DNA of 49,887 nt. Source: Pseudomonadota bacterium. GTDB lineage: Bacteria > Desulfobacterota > Desulfobulbia > Desulfobulbales > Desulfocapsaceae. Below, in pieces: positions 34,507 to 43,618 of this stretch. The notes under the pieces were generated by a model. That model saw only the letters and a list, made by a program, of their open reading frames with translations. It did not search any database and was not told the DNA's origin. The DNA lies in the NCBI GenBank assembly GCA_018821985.1, contig JAHJKP010000047.1, positions 1 through 49,887 of the forward strand, written 5' to 3'. Within the stretch, counting starts at the first letter, position 1, and every line of letters starts with the position of its first letter. The translations under genes were made by a program, and so were the position numbers.

Positions 34507-37140
34507 ATGAAAAAGGGAAAATTCGGAGCGTTGGTATCCTTTTCTCTACTGATCCTGGTAGTGGCAGAAATTACTTTCACTCTCGGAACCACCGCCCTTG
34601 CCGCGACTATACCGGTTGTTTCGCCGCTGCCATCGATCGATGCTCAGGTGGACATGCCGACAGCAGTGGCGCTGGACGCCCAGGGACGTGTCTACGTGGC
34701 CGAGTCCGAAAACAACCGGGTACGTGTCTTCACCCAGAGTGGCCAATTCGTAGCCACCCTCAACGGACCGGTCAAGCCCATCAGCGTGGCCGTTGATGCG
34801 GCGGGCAGGATCTATGTCGGCAGTGCCTTGCAGCGCAGCGTCACCGTCTTTGCTGCCGACTTTAGCAAACTGTTTCAACTTGGCAGTGGCGACGGAGAGT
34901 TCAGCGAGACTGCTGATATTGATATTGACAGCAGCGGCCAGATCTACGTGGTGGACAAGGACAACAACACAATCCGGGTCTACAGCGCTGCCGGGGTGCT
35001 GCTTAAAAGTATCGGCGCCAAGGGCAGCAACAACGGTCAACTCTACCACCCCACCTCTCTAGCCTTCGATTCCATCTCTTCCGAACTGGTCATCATCGAC
35101 CATCCGCAGATTTGGGACGATGTTTCCCAAGGCATGGTCGATGGCGCACGCATCCAGTTCTTCGCCATGGATGGAACCTTCCGACGCGGCTACCCAAAGT
35201 TTGGCTACAACATGAATGCAGGTCAGCTGGTCAAGCCCACGCAGGTGACGGTTGACTCGGAAAACCGGGTCTATGTCAGCGACTCCCGGTGGCAGAAGGT
35301 AATGGTTTATGGCAAAACCGGCCTCTTTCTCGGCATGATCGACAACAGCGCCCATCCATTGCGCACGCCGCTGGGGCTGAGTATGGCCGCGTCCGGTCGC
35401 CTGTATGTGGCTTCCCTGCTTAGTGGCAAGGTGGATGTCTACGGGATCGATGCGTATTCGGGTATGGACATCGCGCCCAATACCCTTAACTTCACGGCCA
35501 CCGAGGGTGGTAACTCCCCTGATCCACAGACAGCCACCATTAAAAACAGCGGCAAGCAGGCCCTGACCTGGACCGCAGCTACAACAACGGCGTGGCTCAA
35601 CCTGGCTTCCGCGGCCGGCACCCTGCAGCCGGCGGAAACGGGTACGCTGACCGTAGGGGTCAAAAACGACGGTCTGGCCCAGGGCACTTACCAAGGCAGC
35701 ATCTCCGTAATGACTCTGGGCATGGCGGAAAAGATGGCGGTAACATTGACGGTCAAGCCCAACCCCCTGCTGGTCAGCCCGGCCAGTCTCTCGCTTGTGA
35801 CCACGGCGGGCGCACCTTCCTACGCCTGCACAGCCCTGTTGTCTGTGGACAACGCCGAAACCGAAAACTTGGACTGGAGCGCGACCGCGGATCAGAGCTG
35901 GCTCAAATTAAGCAAGGCCACAGGTACCACGCGTGACCAGATTGAAATCGATGCGGATGCCTCGGATCTTGCGCTCGGCACCCATACCGCGACCATCACC
36001 TTCACGAACAAATCTACCGGCGGCAGCGTACTGATCCCGGTCACTCTGAACATAAATGAGCCCAACCCCCTACTGATTAGCCCTGCCAGTCTCTCGTTTA
36101 CGACCACGACGGGAACCAGCCCGTCTCCCTTGGCCCTGTCCGTGAATAACGCCGGGACCAACCCCTTGAGCTGGAGCGCGGCCACAGACCAGAGCTGGCT
36201 CAAATTAAGCAAGGCCACAGGTACCGCTCCTGGCCAGGTTGAAATCAATACAAATATCTCGGCTCTTCCTCCCGGCACCCATACCGCGACCATCACCTTC
36301 ATCAATAGCTCCACTGGCGGTAGCGTACTGGTCCCGGTCAGTATGAGCATAAGTGAGCAAAATCCCTTGCTGGTCAGCCCTGCCAGTCTCTCACTTACGG
36401 CCACAAAGGACACCAGCCCGTCCACGCTGGCCACCACGACGAGCACCAGCTGGTCCACCCTGACTTTGTCAGAAGTTAACGCAGGGACGACATCTCCCCC
36501 CTTGAACTGGGGCGCCACTACAGACCAAAGCTGGCTCAAATTAAGTAAGGGAAAAGGCGCTACGCCTGACCAGATTAAAATCGTCACGGATGTCTCAGCT
36601 CTTGCGCCCGGCACCCATACCGCAACCATCACCTTCAATAATAAATCCACCGGTGGCAGCGTATTGGTCCCGGTCAATTTGATCATAAGCGAGGCCAACC
36701 CCTTGCTGGTCAGCCCTGCCAGTCTCACGTTTACGACCAGGAGGGGCATTAACGCTCCCACTTTGGCCCTGTCCGTAACTAACGAAGCAGGAAAAGCTCC
36801 ATTGGACTGGAGCGCGACGGCGAACCCGAGCTGGCTCAAATTAAGCAAAGACAAAGGTACCACAGGTTCAACGTCGCCTGACGACAAGGTTGGAATCGAT
36901 GCGGATGTCTCGGATCTTGCACCCGGTACCCATAGCGGGGCCATCACCTTCATCAATGACTGCACCGGCGACAGCGTACTGGTCCCGGTTACTCTGAAGG
37001 TCGGCATGTTCCCGTGGCCAATCATCATTCAGAACATCGCCATTGTCGGCGATTGGCAGCATAAACACGACAAGAAAGATACGGATTTAACGAGCAAGGG
37101 CCTGCACCCAGCAACGATCAACGGATCGGAAACCAAGTAA
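34507..37140 (+). CDS. Secreted NHL beta-propeller protein with BACON-type repeats
   Basis: An 877-residue protein with a signal peptide (cleavage near TTALAA). Residues about 40-320 form an NHL-type propeller (GRVYVAESENNRVRVF, GRIYVGSALQRSVTVF, GQIYVVDKDNNTIRVY, NRVYVSDSRWQKVMVY). Five tandem Ig-like BACON domains follow (about 320-840), each of the form LLVSPASLSLVTT... WLKLSKATGT... GTHTATITF. No heme or catalytic motif is present. The N-terminal propeller is clearly paralogous to that of the protein at 38.6 kb. NHL propellers recur beside multiheme cytochromes in metal-reducing bacteria and are thought to assist their assembly or docking; that role is inferred here. ATG at 34507 has GGAGG 10 nt upstream; TTG at 34498 is too close to it. 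The 166-nt gap before it holds no clear gene. Confidence 0.88.
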   Translation: MKKGKFGALVSFSLLILVVAEITFTLGTTALAATIPVVSPLPSIDAQVDMPTAVALDAQGRVYVAESENNRVRVFTQSGQFVATLNGPVKPISVAVDAAGRIYVGSALQRSVTVFAADFSKLFQLGSGDGEFSETADIDIDSSGQIYVVDKDNNTIRVYSAAGVLLKSIGAKGSNNGQLYHPTSLAFDSISSELVIIDHPQIWDDVSQGMVDGARIQFFAMDGTFRRGYPKFGYNMNAGQLVKPTQVTVDSENRVYVSDSRWQKVMVYGKTGLFLGMIDNSAHPLRTPLGLSMAASGRLYVASLLSGKVDVYGIDAYSGMDIAPNTLNFTATEGGNSPDPQTATIKNSGKQALTWTAATTTAWLNLASAAGTLQPAETGTLTVGVKNDGLAQGTYQGSISVMTLGMAEKMAVTLTVKPNPLLVSPASLSLVTTAGAPSYACTALLSVDNAETENLDWSATADQSWLKLSKATGTTRDQIEIDADASDLALGTHTATITFTNKSTGGSVLIPVTLNINEPNPLLISPASLSFTTTTGTSPSPLALSVNNAGTNPLSWSAATDQSWLKLSKATGTAPGQVEINTNISALPPGTHTATITFINSSTGGSVLVPVSMSISEQNPLLVSPASLSLTATKDTSPSTLATTTSTSWSTLTLSEVNAGTTSPPLNWGATTDQSWLKLSKGKGATPDQIKIVTDVSALAPGTHTATITFNNKSTGGSVLVPVNLIISEANPLLVSPASLTFTTRRGINAPTLALSVTNEAGKAPLDWSATANPSWLKLSKDKGTTGSTSPDDKVGIDADVSDLAPGTHSGAITFINDCTGDSVLVPVTLKVGMFPWPIIIQNIAIVGDWQHKHDKKDTDLTSKGLHPATINGSETK
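35760..36990 (+). repeat. Tandem DNA repeats encoding BACON domains
   Basis: Four near-identical units of about 300-335 bp lie inside the NHL/BACON gene. Each begins near CTGGTCAGCCCTGCCAGTCT (about 35769, 36069, 36369 and 36708) and contains GAGCTGGCTCAAATTAAGCAA. The high DNA-level identity indicates recent expansion or ongoing homogenisation within the gene, and makes copy number liable to change or to assembly error. Confidence 0.8.
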
Positions 37141-37462
37141 CCGGTTGGAAATACTTCCTGGCTGCAGAATGCTGGACCAGAGCGGTATTATTGCAAATAA
37201 AAGGCTCTCGTCAGCAGAAATTGTGGGTGTTTTTCAAGATAATAATAAAGTAATTGCCTGAAATTACCTGTCATATAATTGTCATTAAGACAAGCCTCAG
37301 GATTTGCCGGGAGACAGAGCCAGTGAAGAGGTTGTATGGATCTGCCCTCAAAGAGCAGGAAAATGACGGTCATCGTATCAAATATATCACTATTCAAGAA
37401 TATATTTTTGACAACCGATGTCTTTTCAATATACTATGATGAGTGGCCAGCACTTTTGAAGT

Positions 37463-37634
37463 CTCCGGCTTTGCCGGAGGTGATCTAACTATCCACCATA
37501 AAATGGTCGGGTTTAAGCCCGACAAAAGAGGGTGAGAGAGCAGACCCCATTGTCATGTTGAAATCCGATCTATCTTCATAACCCCATTGTTTGATGATGG
37601 TTTTTTTTGTTTAAACAAGCAGTTATGGTGGATA
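37463..37634. repeat. Hairpins and inverted repeat in a 538-nt intergenic gap
   Basis: The gap 37141-37678 has no gene. It contains a 7-bp hairpin CTCCGGC-TTT-GCCGGAG (37463-37479), a second stem GTCGGG/CCCGAC (37506-37523), and a 12-bp inverted repeat TATCCACCATAA (37490-37501) / TTATGGTGGATA (37623-37634) enclosing about 120 nt. The hairpins resemble the ends of IS200/IS605-type or REP elements, but no transposase is present. Alternatively this may be the structured leader of the OmcE-like gene 45 nt downstream. Confidence 0.5.
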
Positions 37635-37678
37635 ACTACATGTGTAGTTTAGTTCTGAGGTCAAGGAGACCTTAAATT

Positions 37679-38407
37679 ATGGCCATGAATGTTGAGAGTA
37701 AACAGCAGATGATTTTTTTTGTCACTCGGAATACTGTCGGGTTTCTAATGATTGGCGTCTTGATTCTGTTTCCGGTGACAATGAATGCCGCTGTAAAGAA
37801 TACTCACCACGATTTCTCAAACAGTGGATTGACCAATAATGGTGAAACCTGCGTTGTTTGCCACACGCCGCACAATGCCAATACTACGGTCTCGCAGTCG
37901 CCACTCTGGAACCACCAGGTTACAGTTAACTCGTATACATTATATAACAGTTCAACATCAGATGCCACAGCGACCCAGCCCACCAGCATCACCAGGCTTT
38001 GCCTGTCCTGCCATGACGGAACGGTCGCGCTGGGCTCATTCGGGGAGAACACAGGGACCACTTACATGCGGGATCAAACAAGTAGAGCAGTGCCGATCAG
38101 CATCGGCACTGCCTTGTACAATCATCATCCCGTGGCTATAACCTATGATAGTGCACTCGCTTCACAGGATGGTGGACTCTATAACCCTGATGTACATCCT
38201 TCCGGTCTAGGCGGGACTATCAGCCACGATTTGCTGAATGGAGGTGTGATGGAGTGCAGTTCCTGTCATGATGTTCACGTCGCGCGGGGAACTGGAAATT
38301 GCACAGACTGCCATGATTTTACCTATCCCAGCTATTACCTGAACACAAAATCCCTTGTTAAATCTAACGTGGGAAGCGCGCTTTGTTTTACCTGCCATAA
38401 GAAATAG
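37679..38407 (+). CDS. OmcE-like pentaheme c-type cytochrome
   Basis: A 242-residue secreted cytochrome with a membrane-type signal (GFLMIGVLILFPVTMNAA) and five CXXCH motifs: CVVCH, CLSCH, CSSCH, CTDCH and CFTCH. The frame of conserved residues (HDFSNSG, CVVCHTPHNA, LWNH, CLSCHDGTVALG, HHPVAITYDSALASQDGGL, GGVMECSSCHDVH, GSALCFTCHKK) follows the tetraheme OmcE of Geobacter, which polymerises into extracellular filaments. Here one extra heme motif (CTDCHDF) is inserted between the third and last. Extra histidines for bis-His ligation are plentiful. Filament formation is inferred from this likeness only. It is flanked by two NHL propeller genes. AAGGAG precedes the ATG by 10 nt. A decayed partial copy lies at 43.45 kb. 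Confidence 0.85.
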   Translation: MAMNVESKQQMIFFVTRNTVGFLMIGVLILFPVTMNAAVKNTHHDFSNSGLTNNGETCVVCHTPHNANTTVSQSPLWNHQVTVNSYTLYNSSTSDATATQPTSITRLCLSCHDGTVALGSFGENTGTTYMRDQTSRAVPISIGTALYNHHPVAITYDSALASQDGGLYNPDVHPSGLGGTISHDLLNGGVMECSSCHDVHVARGTGNCTDCHDFTYPSYYLNTKSLVKSNVGSALCFTCHKK

Positions 38408-38491
38408 ACCCTTTGACCTATTTCTGTAAAGAAATGGTATTGATCTCGGTCGTCAATAGTTGACACCAAACCAAGCATGCTACTTTTTGCA

Positions 38492-38547
38492 GTACTTCAG
38501 TGTCTCGATGTTTTTTTCGATCAAGATGTCTTCATTGTCTTAAGATC
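38492..38547. repeat. Copy B of a short repeat upstream of two island genes
   Basis: This matches 24332-24382, sharing CTTCAG, CTCG and a TCGATCAAG core. It starts 85 nt after the OmcE-like stop and ends 30 nt before the next start. It may be a relic or a shared regulatory leader. Confidence 0.5.
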
Positions 38548-38576
38548 GTTAGGGGATAGAGAGGAGTGGAACCATT

Positions 38577-41117
38577 ATGATTAAGGCAATGTTCCAGGGG
38601 ATATTCGTCAGTCTGTTTCTTTGGTTATTAGTCTCGGCATTATTTATACTGCCAGCAGAGACAATTATGGCAGCGGACATCCTGGATTATGTGCGTCTTG
38701 CCCCGCTCACAGCCCAAGTCGACACGCCGACCATCGTAACAATTGGTCCTGACGGTCGGGTCTATATTGCCGAAACCAGTAATAACCTTGTTCGGATCTT
38801 CAGTCCGAGCGGCAGTCTTATCCATTCTATTACCGGTCTCAGCAAACCGATCAGTCTGGCGGTGGATGCGGGCGGCAGAATCTACATCGGCAACCTCGGC
38901 CGTGGCAATGTCGAAGTCTATGACACCTCCTTTGCATACCTGTTCAAGATCGGCCAAGGCAACGAAGAATTCGGCCAGCCCAATGATATCGATATAGACG
39001 CATCCGGTTTAATCTATGTGGTTGATAAGACCAACTCGGCCATCAAGCTCTACAATCCTGACGGTACCTACAACTCCTCCCTCGGCCAATCCGGCAACAA
39101 CAACGGCCAATTCCATCACCCGGTATCGCTGGTCATAGATACAGCAACAAATGAGCTAGTTGTCCTTGACCTGCAGCAGCGCCGGGATACATTTAATCCT
39201 GATACCATGATCGACGGGGCTCGTATCCAGTTCCTGCAACTAAACGGCACCTTTAAACGTGGCTATGCCAAGTTCGGCTACCACATGGATAACGGCGAGT
39301 TGGTCATGCCCATGCATATAGCCGTAGATGACCAGAGCAGAGTGTATGTATCTGACTCCCGTATGCAGAAGGTGATGGTTTACAATAACAATGGTGCTTT
39401 TCTAAGCGTGATCGACAATGCCTCGAAGCCACTTCGCACCCCAATGGGCATGGCGATGGGCAAGACCAATAAACTATATATAGCCTCACTGCCTGCCGGC
39501 CAGGTTGAGATCTATGGTATCGACAGCTACATCAATATGGCAGTCAGCCCCGCTTCCCTCTGTTTTGAAGAAATCTATGGTGAAGCAAGCGGCAATCTCA
39601 AGGATATTATCATAACCAATACGGGCAACCGGCCACTTACTTGGACGGCAAGTTCTGAGGATCCGTGGCTGATCCTGCCTGGCACCCAGGGAATCAGCTC
39701 TGAAGACGGACCGACAACAGTAAATGTCGGGGTCGACATCGACAACTTAGAGCCCGGCCAATACAAGGGGAGCGTGACCATTACCGCAGATGGGGTCGTA
39801 ACGGAGACAGTTACCGTCACCCTGACTGTCCAACCCAATACGAGGCTCTCCGTTTCACCTCCTGCCCTGACCTTTGTCTCCACGGTTGGCAACACTCCTG
39901 CCGCCCAGACCCTGGCCATCGAAAACACCGGCGGCGGAACGCTCAATTGGAACGCCAGTGGAGACCAGAGCTGGCTGATCCTTAACGCGGCATCCGGCAC
40001 GGCTCCATCCGCCCTCAAGGTATCTGCAGATATTACCTCACTCCCGGCCGGCAGCTATAGCGGCACGGTTACGGTCACCAAACATGGCTTTTCCCCTGAG
40101 ACAACAATCATCCCGGTCAGCATGACCGTGAGCGAGCCTCCAGAATCTCCCGCGCCACCTGTGGAGCCTCCACCTATAGTCAACCCAGGCGGCAATTCCA
40201 CGCATAAAAATTGGACGACTACCCACATCCTGCCCGGCACATCGCTGAACGGCATCTGGGGCAGCTCAAACAAGAATGTGTTTGTCGTCGGCGCGGAAGG
40301 GTCCATCCTTCGATATAACGGCAAGACCTGGTCTGAAATGGTATCCGGCACATCCACCATATTTTACGGCATCTGGGGCAGCTCGACTGAGAATGTGTAT
40401 GCTGTAGGTGAAAACGGACTTGTCTTGCACTTTGACGGCCACAACTGGTCACCTGTTCAGGGTATAGTTCAGGACTCGTTGCGCGATACCTGGGGAAGCT
40501 CAGCCTCCAACGTTTATTCGGTAGGCCGGAACGGCTCGATTATAGAATCCTTTTCTTCTGTAGCAGATTCAGGCATTGCCCTGAACGGCATTTGGGGCAA
40601 CTCCGAATCTGATATTTTTGTGGTGGGTGATAACGGAACCATCCTTCACTTTGATGGCCGCGGTTGGAGCCCTATGATCTCTAATACCGCCCAATGTTTA
40701 AACGGCATCTGGGGAAGTTCCCGCTCAGATGTCTTTGCAGTGGGCGAGGAGGGCGCCATAATTCATTATGACGGAACCAGCTGGAGCAGTATGGACTCTG
40801 CGACCACAGCCCCCCTGCAGTCCGTCTGGGGCAGCTCGGGAGAGGATGTCTTTGCCGTGGGCGCCAACGGCCTTATTCTCTACTATAACGGGACCAGCTG
40901 GCACCCTGTTACCACGACGGTAAAAGACAATTTAAATGATGTATGGGTCTCTGATAAGTCCGAGCTTTTTGCCGTCGGGGAGAACGGTACCGTGGTCTAC
41001 GGCAAGGCCAAGTTCCCTTTGCTGAATTTCATCCAGCCCCTCATTTTGTTCAATGCTGCTAAACAGAATATGATCAAGAAAACTGAAGAGGAACAGTTCT
41101 CGACTGACGACAAGTAA
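38577..41117 (+). CDS. Secreted NHL beta-propeller protein with BACON repeats and a second propeller
   Basis: An 846-residue protein with a signal peptide (cleavage near ETIMAA). Its N-terminal half parallels the protein at 34.5 kb: an NHL propeller (GRVYIAETSNNLVRIF, GRIYIGNLGRGNVEVY, GLIYVVDKTNSAIKLY, SRVYVSDSRMQKVMVY) and two BACON-type domains (about 320-520). A proline-rich linker (PPESPAPPVEPPPIVNPGG) leads to a second propeller of about seven repeats, each of the form LNGIWGSS..DVFAVGE.G.I.HYDG..W. No heme motif is present. The paralogy with the 34.5-kb protein, and its place between two cytochrome genes, suggest each propeller protein serves a neighbouring cytochrome. GAGGAG lies about 10 nt upstream of the ATG. 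Confidence 0.88.
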   Translation: MIKAMFQGIFVSLFLWLLVSALFILPAETIMAADILDYVRLAPLTAQVDTPTIVTIGPDGRVYIAETSNNLVRIFSPSGSLIHSITGLSKPISLAVDAGGRIYIGNLGRGNVEVYDTSFAYLFKIGQGNEEFGQPNDIDIDASGLIYVVDKTNSAIKLYNPDGTYNSSLGQSGNNNGQFHHPVSLVIDTATNELVVLDLQQRRDTFNPDTMIDGARIQFLQLNGTFKRGYAKFGYHMDNGELVMPMHIAVDDQSRVYVSDSRMQKVMVYNNNGAFLSVIDNASKPLRTPMGMAMGKTNKLYIASLPAGQVEIYGIDSYINMAVSPASLCFEEIYGEASGNLKDIIITNTGNRPLTWTASSEDPWLILPGTQGISSEDGPTTVNVGVDIDNLEPGQYKGSVTITADGVVTETVTVTLTVQPNTRLSVSPPALTFVSTVGNTPAAQTLAIENTGGGTLNWNASGDQSWLILNAASGTAPSALKVSADITSLPAGSYSGTVTVTKHGFSPETTIIPVSMTVSEPPESPAPPVEPPPIVNPGGNSTHKNWTTTHILPGTSLNGIWGSSNKNVFVVGAEGSILRYNGKTWSEMVSGTSTIFYGIWGSSTENVYAVGENGLVLHFDGHNWSPVQGIVQDSLRDTWGSSASNVYSVGRNGSIIESFSSVADSGIALNGIWGNSESDIFVVGDNGTILHFDGRGWSPMISNTAQCLNGIWGSSRSDVFAVGEEGAIIHYDGTSWSSMDSATTAPLQSVWGSSGEDVFAVGANGLILYYNGTSWHPVTTTVKDNLNDVWVSDKSELFAVGENGTVVYGKAKFPLLNFIQPLILFNAAKQNMIKKTEEEQFSTDDK

Positions 41118-41141
41118 AACACGGCATAAAAATAGGTTAAC

Positions 41142-43280
41142 ATGAACATTAAATACGCAATCACCGTTTCCACGAAACTGCTCTTGTCGGTTTTTCTGGT
41201 CTTTGTATCCTCATATGCCACTGCAGAAGGCCTAGATGAACCTCACAACGCTGTAAACAGTATCAGCTGTGACAAATGTCATGATGTATTTGCCTATGAC
41301 CAGCCAAAGCTCATGCCTCCTTGGACAGTTCATGCCCCCCAGAATATAGATGACACTCAGCTCAATTCACTTTGCTGGAGTTGCCATAACGATATTCCCG
41401 TTCCTTATGTTAAGACTCACTCCAGCCTGCAAACCGGCACTGAATACGGTAATTGGACGGTTGAGTGCTCGGTATGTCACGACCCGCATGTCCAGGAGCA
41501 AAACAACTTAAACGGAAGTACATATGGAAAACTAATCCGCAAACAGATTTCCCTTGATAGAATAACAGGTGCAATTCCCCAAAAATCAGGCAGCAAAACA
41601 GTTAAGCTCCTCGGTCAGACTGGTGCGAAATCCTTTGCCGATGGAGACGCAGTATATGACGGAGTTTGTGAGGTCTGCCACACCAAAACCAGCCATCATC
41701 GAAATGACGGCACGGGAACCGAGCAATCCCATTACAACGGATTCCGTTGCACTAGTTGTCATTCCCATGTAAATGGATTTGACGGTTTCGACCACGCCGT
41801 GGCGGCCGTCAAGCCGGAGGACCCCATCCCGGCGGAGAACAACTGCACGAACACGGGAGGATGTCACGGAACTCCTGGTCTTGCCTGGGGATCCTCTGGT
41901 CCTGACTGGATTGCAGGCGTACACGGCAGTCAATGCGGGCGCTGCCATGTCGATCCGCTTGGAGGTGGTTCCATCGTTGCTGATCCCCCTGATATGCACA
42001 TTCCTCCAGGTGGCGGTTCTTGCAGCGACTGTCACGGCATCTTCACCACAGTCCATTCTCACTATGACCATAACGCGGCCTCTCAGAGCGGCAAAGTGGC
42101 AGTCTTCCCCCCACACGGTCACGATGATGCAGAGGACAATATTTTCGAAGTCCAGGTCGACTGTACCACCTGCCACGCAATGGATTTGAAAAAAGCCCAC
42201 GGCAATGATTGCACGACGTGCCACCGCACCCCCTATAATACGCTGCCTAAGTCAACGCCGTTCTGGAACAGAACGTGTCAGCAGGGAGGATGCCATACTG
42301 TCTTCCACGCAGGTTTGACGACGGCGCATGATCCCTTCTCGGATCCCTATGATCCCGACCTCAGCTGTTCTCTCTGCCATATTATAGAGGGGGATACACC
42401 GCTGCAGGCCAAGTGCCTGAACTGCCATGCAACGGTAGGAAACCTTGCCGTGCCGATAACATCCTCGAATGCCCAGGCCTCGTATAGCGGAGCGGCCCAG
42501 ATCGTCTTCTCGATCACTGTGGGTGGAAAAGTAGGCGTCGGAAGAACCTTCTACAAGCTTGACGGGGCAGCTGTTACCGGGGGCTCGCAAGTGGTAGTCA
42601 GTGCTGCCGGCTCGCATACTCTTGAGTTCTGGTCAATAAGTCAAGGTGGCATACTCGAGTCATCGCATAAAAATACATCCTTTACCATCACTGCGGACAT
42701 CACCCCACCGGCAACAACATCGAACGCCCAGGCCGCCTACTACCAGAACGCGCTGATCACCCTCACGGCAACAGACGCCAGCGATCTAGGCGTTAAAAAC
42801 ACCTACTACACCCTCAACGGCGGTCCCACCCAGACCGGCACCACGATATCTATACCTGAGACGATTGGGACTATCGCCTACACGCTGCTCTTCTGGTCCG
42901 AGGACTGGTCAGGCAACATCGAGCCCCAGCACAGTGTCAGCTTCACCGTTACCGGTGGTAGCGGGACCCTCCGCCTGGTCTGGGAGAACAGCGACACGAA
43001 CGGCTCACCTTGCATCGTTGACTCCAAGTCTAGGGCATGGTGGACCATTAGCCGCCTGAACGCCGGAGGTGGTGTCGAGGCCATCCTGGCAACTGGTAAC
43101 TCTGGTGGCTTCCCTGGTACCTGTCCTGGATGGAGCGGTGTCAATGACGTTTCCGTTCATGTAAACCTAACAAAGCATTATCGAGTGTCAATCGACTGGG
43201 AGACCACTGATGATGGGGGCACTGAAGTCTTTCAGTTTGACGTTCATACAAACGGCGAGGTTATCCTGCAGAGATACTAG
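41142..43280 (+). CDS. Secreted multiheme cytochrome with OmpL47-type Ig-like C-terminus
   Basis: A 712-residue protein with a signal peptide (LLLSVFLVFVSSYATA). It has eleven CXXCH motifs, one CX4CH (CQQGGCH) and one CX5CH-like motif (CTNTGGCH), so about 12-13 hemes between residues 45 and 430. The first four heme sites and their spacing match the N-terminus of the giant cytochrome (CWSCH... SSL..G.EYGNWTVEC.VCH... KSFADGD...GVCEVCHT), so the two are paralogues that diverged after gaining different tails. Residues about 440-600 are two Ig-like domains of the OmpL47/chitobiase-C type (TSSNAQA.Y...FYKLDG; TSNAQAAYYQNALITLTATDASDLGV), then a unique beta-rich end. It is presumably exported. The start follows the propeller gene by 24 nt. 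Confidence 0.88.
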   Translation: MNIKYAITVSTKLLLSVFLVFVSSYATAEGLDEPHNAVNSISCDKCHDVFAYDQPKLMPPWTVHAPQNIDDTQLNSLCWSCHNDIPVPYVKTHSSLQTGTEYGNWTVECSVCHDPHVQEQNNLNGSTYGKLIRKQISLDRITGAIPQKSGSKTVKLLGQTGAKSFADGDAVYDGVCEVCHTKTSHHRNDGTGTEQSHYNGFRCTSCHSHVNGFDGFDHAVAAVKPEDPIPAENNCTNTGGCHGTPGLAWGSSGPDWIAGVHGSQCGRCHVDPLGGGSIVADPPDMHIPPGGGSCSDCHGIFTTVHSHYDHNAASQSGKVAVFPPHGHDDAEDNIFEVQVDCTTCHAMDLKKAHGNDCTTCHRTPYNTLPKSTPFWNRTCQQGGCHTVFHAGLTTAHDPFSDPYDPDLSCSLCHIIEGDTPLQAKCLNCHATVGNLAVPITSSNAQASYSGAAQIVFSITVGGKVGVGRTFYKLDGAAVTGGSQVVVSAAGSHTLEFWSISQGGILESSHKNTSFTITADITPPATTSNAQAAYYQNALITLTATDASDLGVKNTYYTLNGGPTQTGTTISIPETIGTIAYTLLFWSEDWSGNIEPQHSVSFTVTGGSGTLRLVWENSDTNGSPCIVDSKSRAWWTISRLNAGGGVEAILATGNSGGFPGTCPGWSGVNDVSVHVNLTKHYRVSIDWETTDDGGTEVFQFDVHTNGEVILQRY

Positions 43281-43452
43281 CGGCAGGCCTGTCACTTAGA
43301 TTGAGTTCTGCTCGAGGTATTCAATCGCCACTTATTTTTGATGTGGGAACTATAATTATTAGGACTGGAAATTATGCCATCATTCCGAGTAAGAATGAGT
43401 TTTTGAGAGAAGCTCTAAATTGTGGGACTCTCAGGGGCGACTAACGTTCGTG

Positions 43453-43618
43453 TTAAAACAAGTCGAGCAGTTCCTCTCATGATGTTCACGTTCCCCGGAG
43501 AACTGGAAGTTGTACAGACTGCTATGATTTTACCTATCCAAGTTATTACCTGAACACAAAATCCCTTGTTCAATCCAATGTGGCCAGCGCACCTTGTTTA
43601 ACCTGCCACAAGAAATAG
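43453..43618 (+). pseudogene. Decayed partial copy of the OmcE-like cytochrome gene
   Basis: The sequence matches the OmcE-like gene at 38076-38407 with a 165-bp internal deletion at a GCAGT microhomology, and the likeness continues some 40 nt past the stop (CCTTTGACCT). The remaining frame reads DVHVPRRTGSCTDCYDFTYP... CLTCHKK. The heme site CSSCH has become SSSSH, and CTDCH has become CTDCY, so two of three remaining heme sites are lost. It has no start or signal peptide. The region 43281-43452 before it shows nothing else I recognise. Confidence 0.85.

Noticed and set aside
35760-36990. Tandem repeats considered as a CRISPR array
   Set aside because: Unit length is about 300 bp, units are in one reading frame and encode BACON domains; there are no short repeats with unique spacers.
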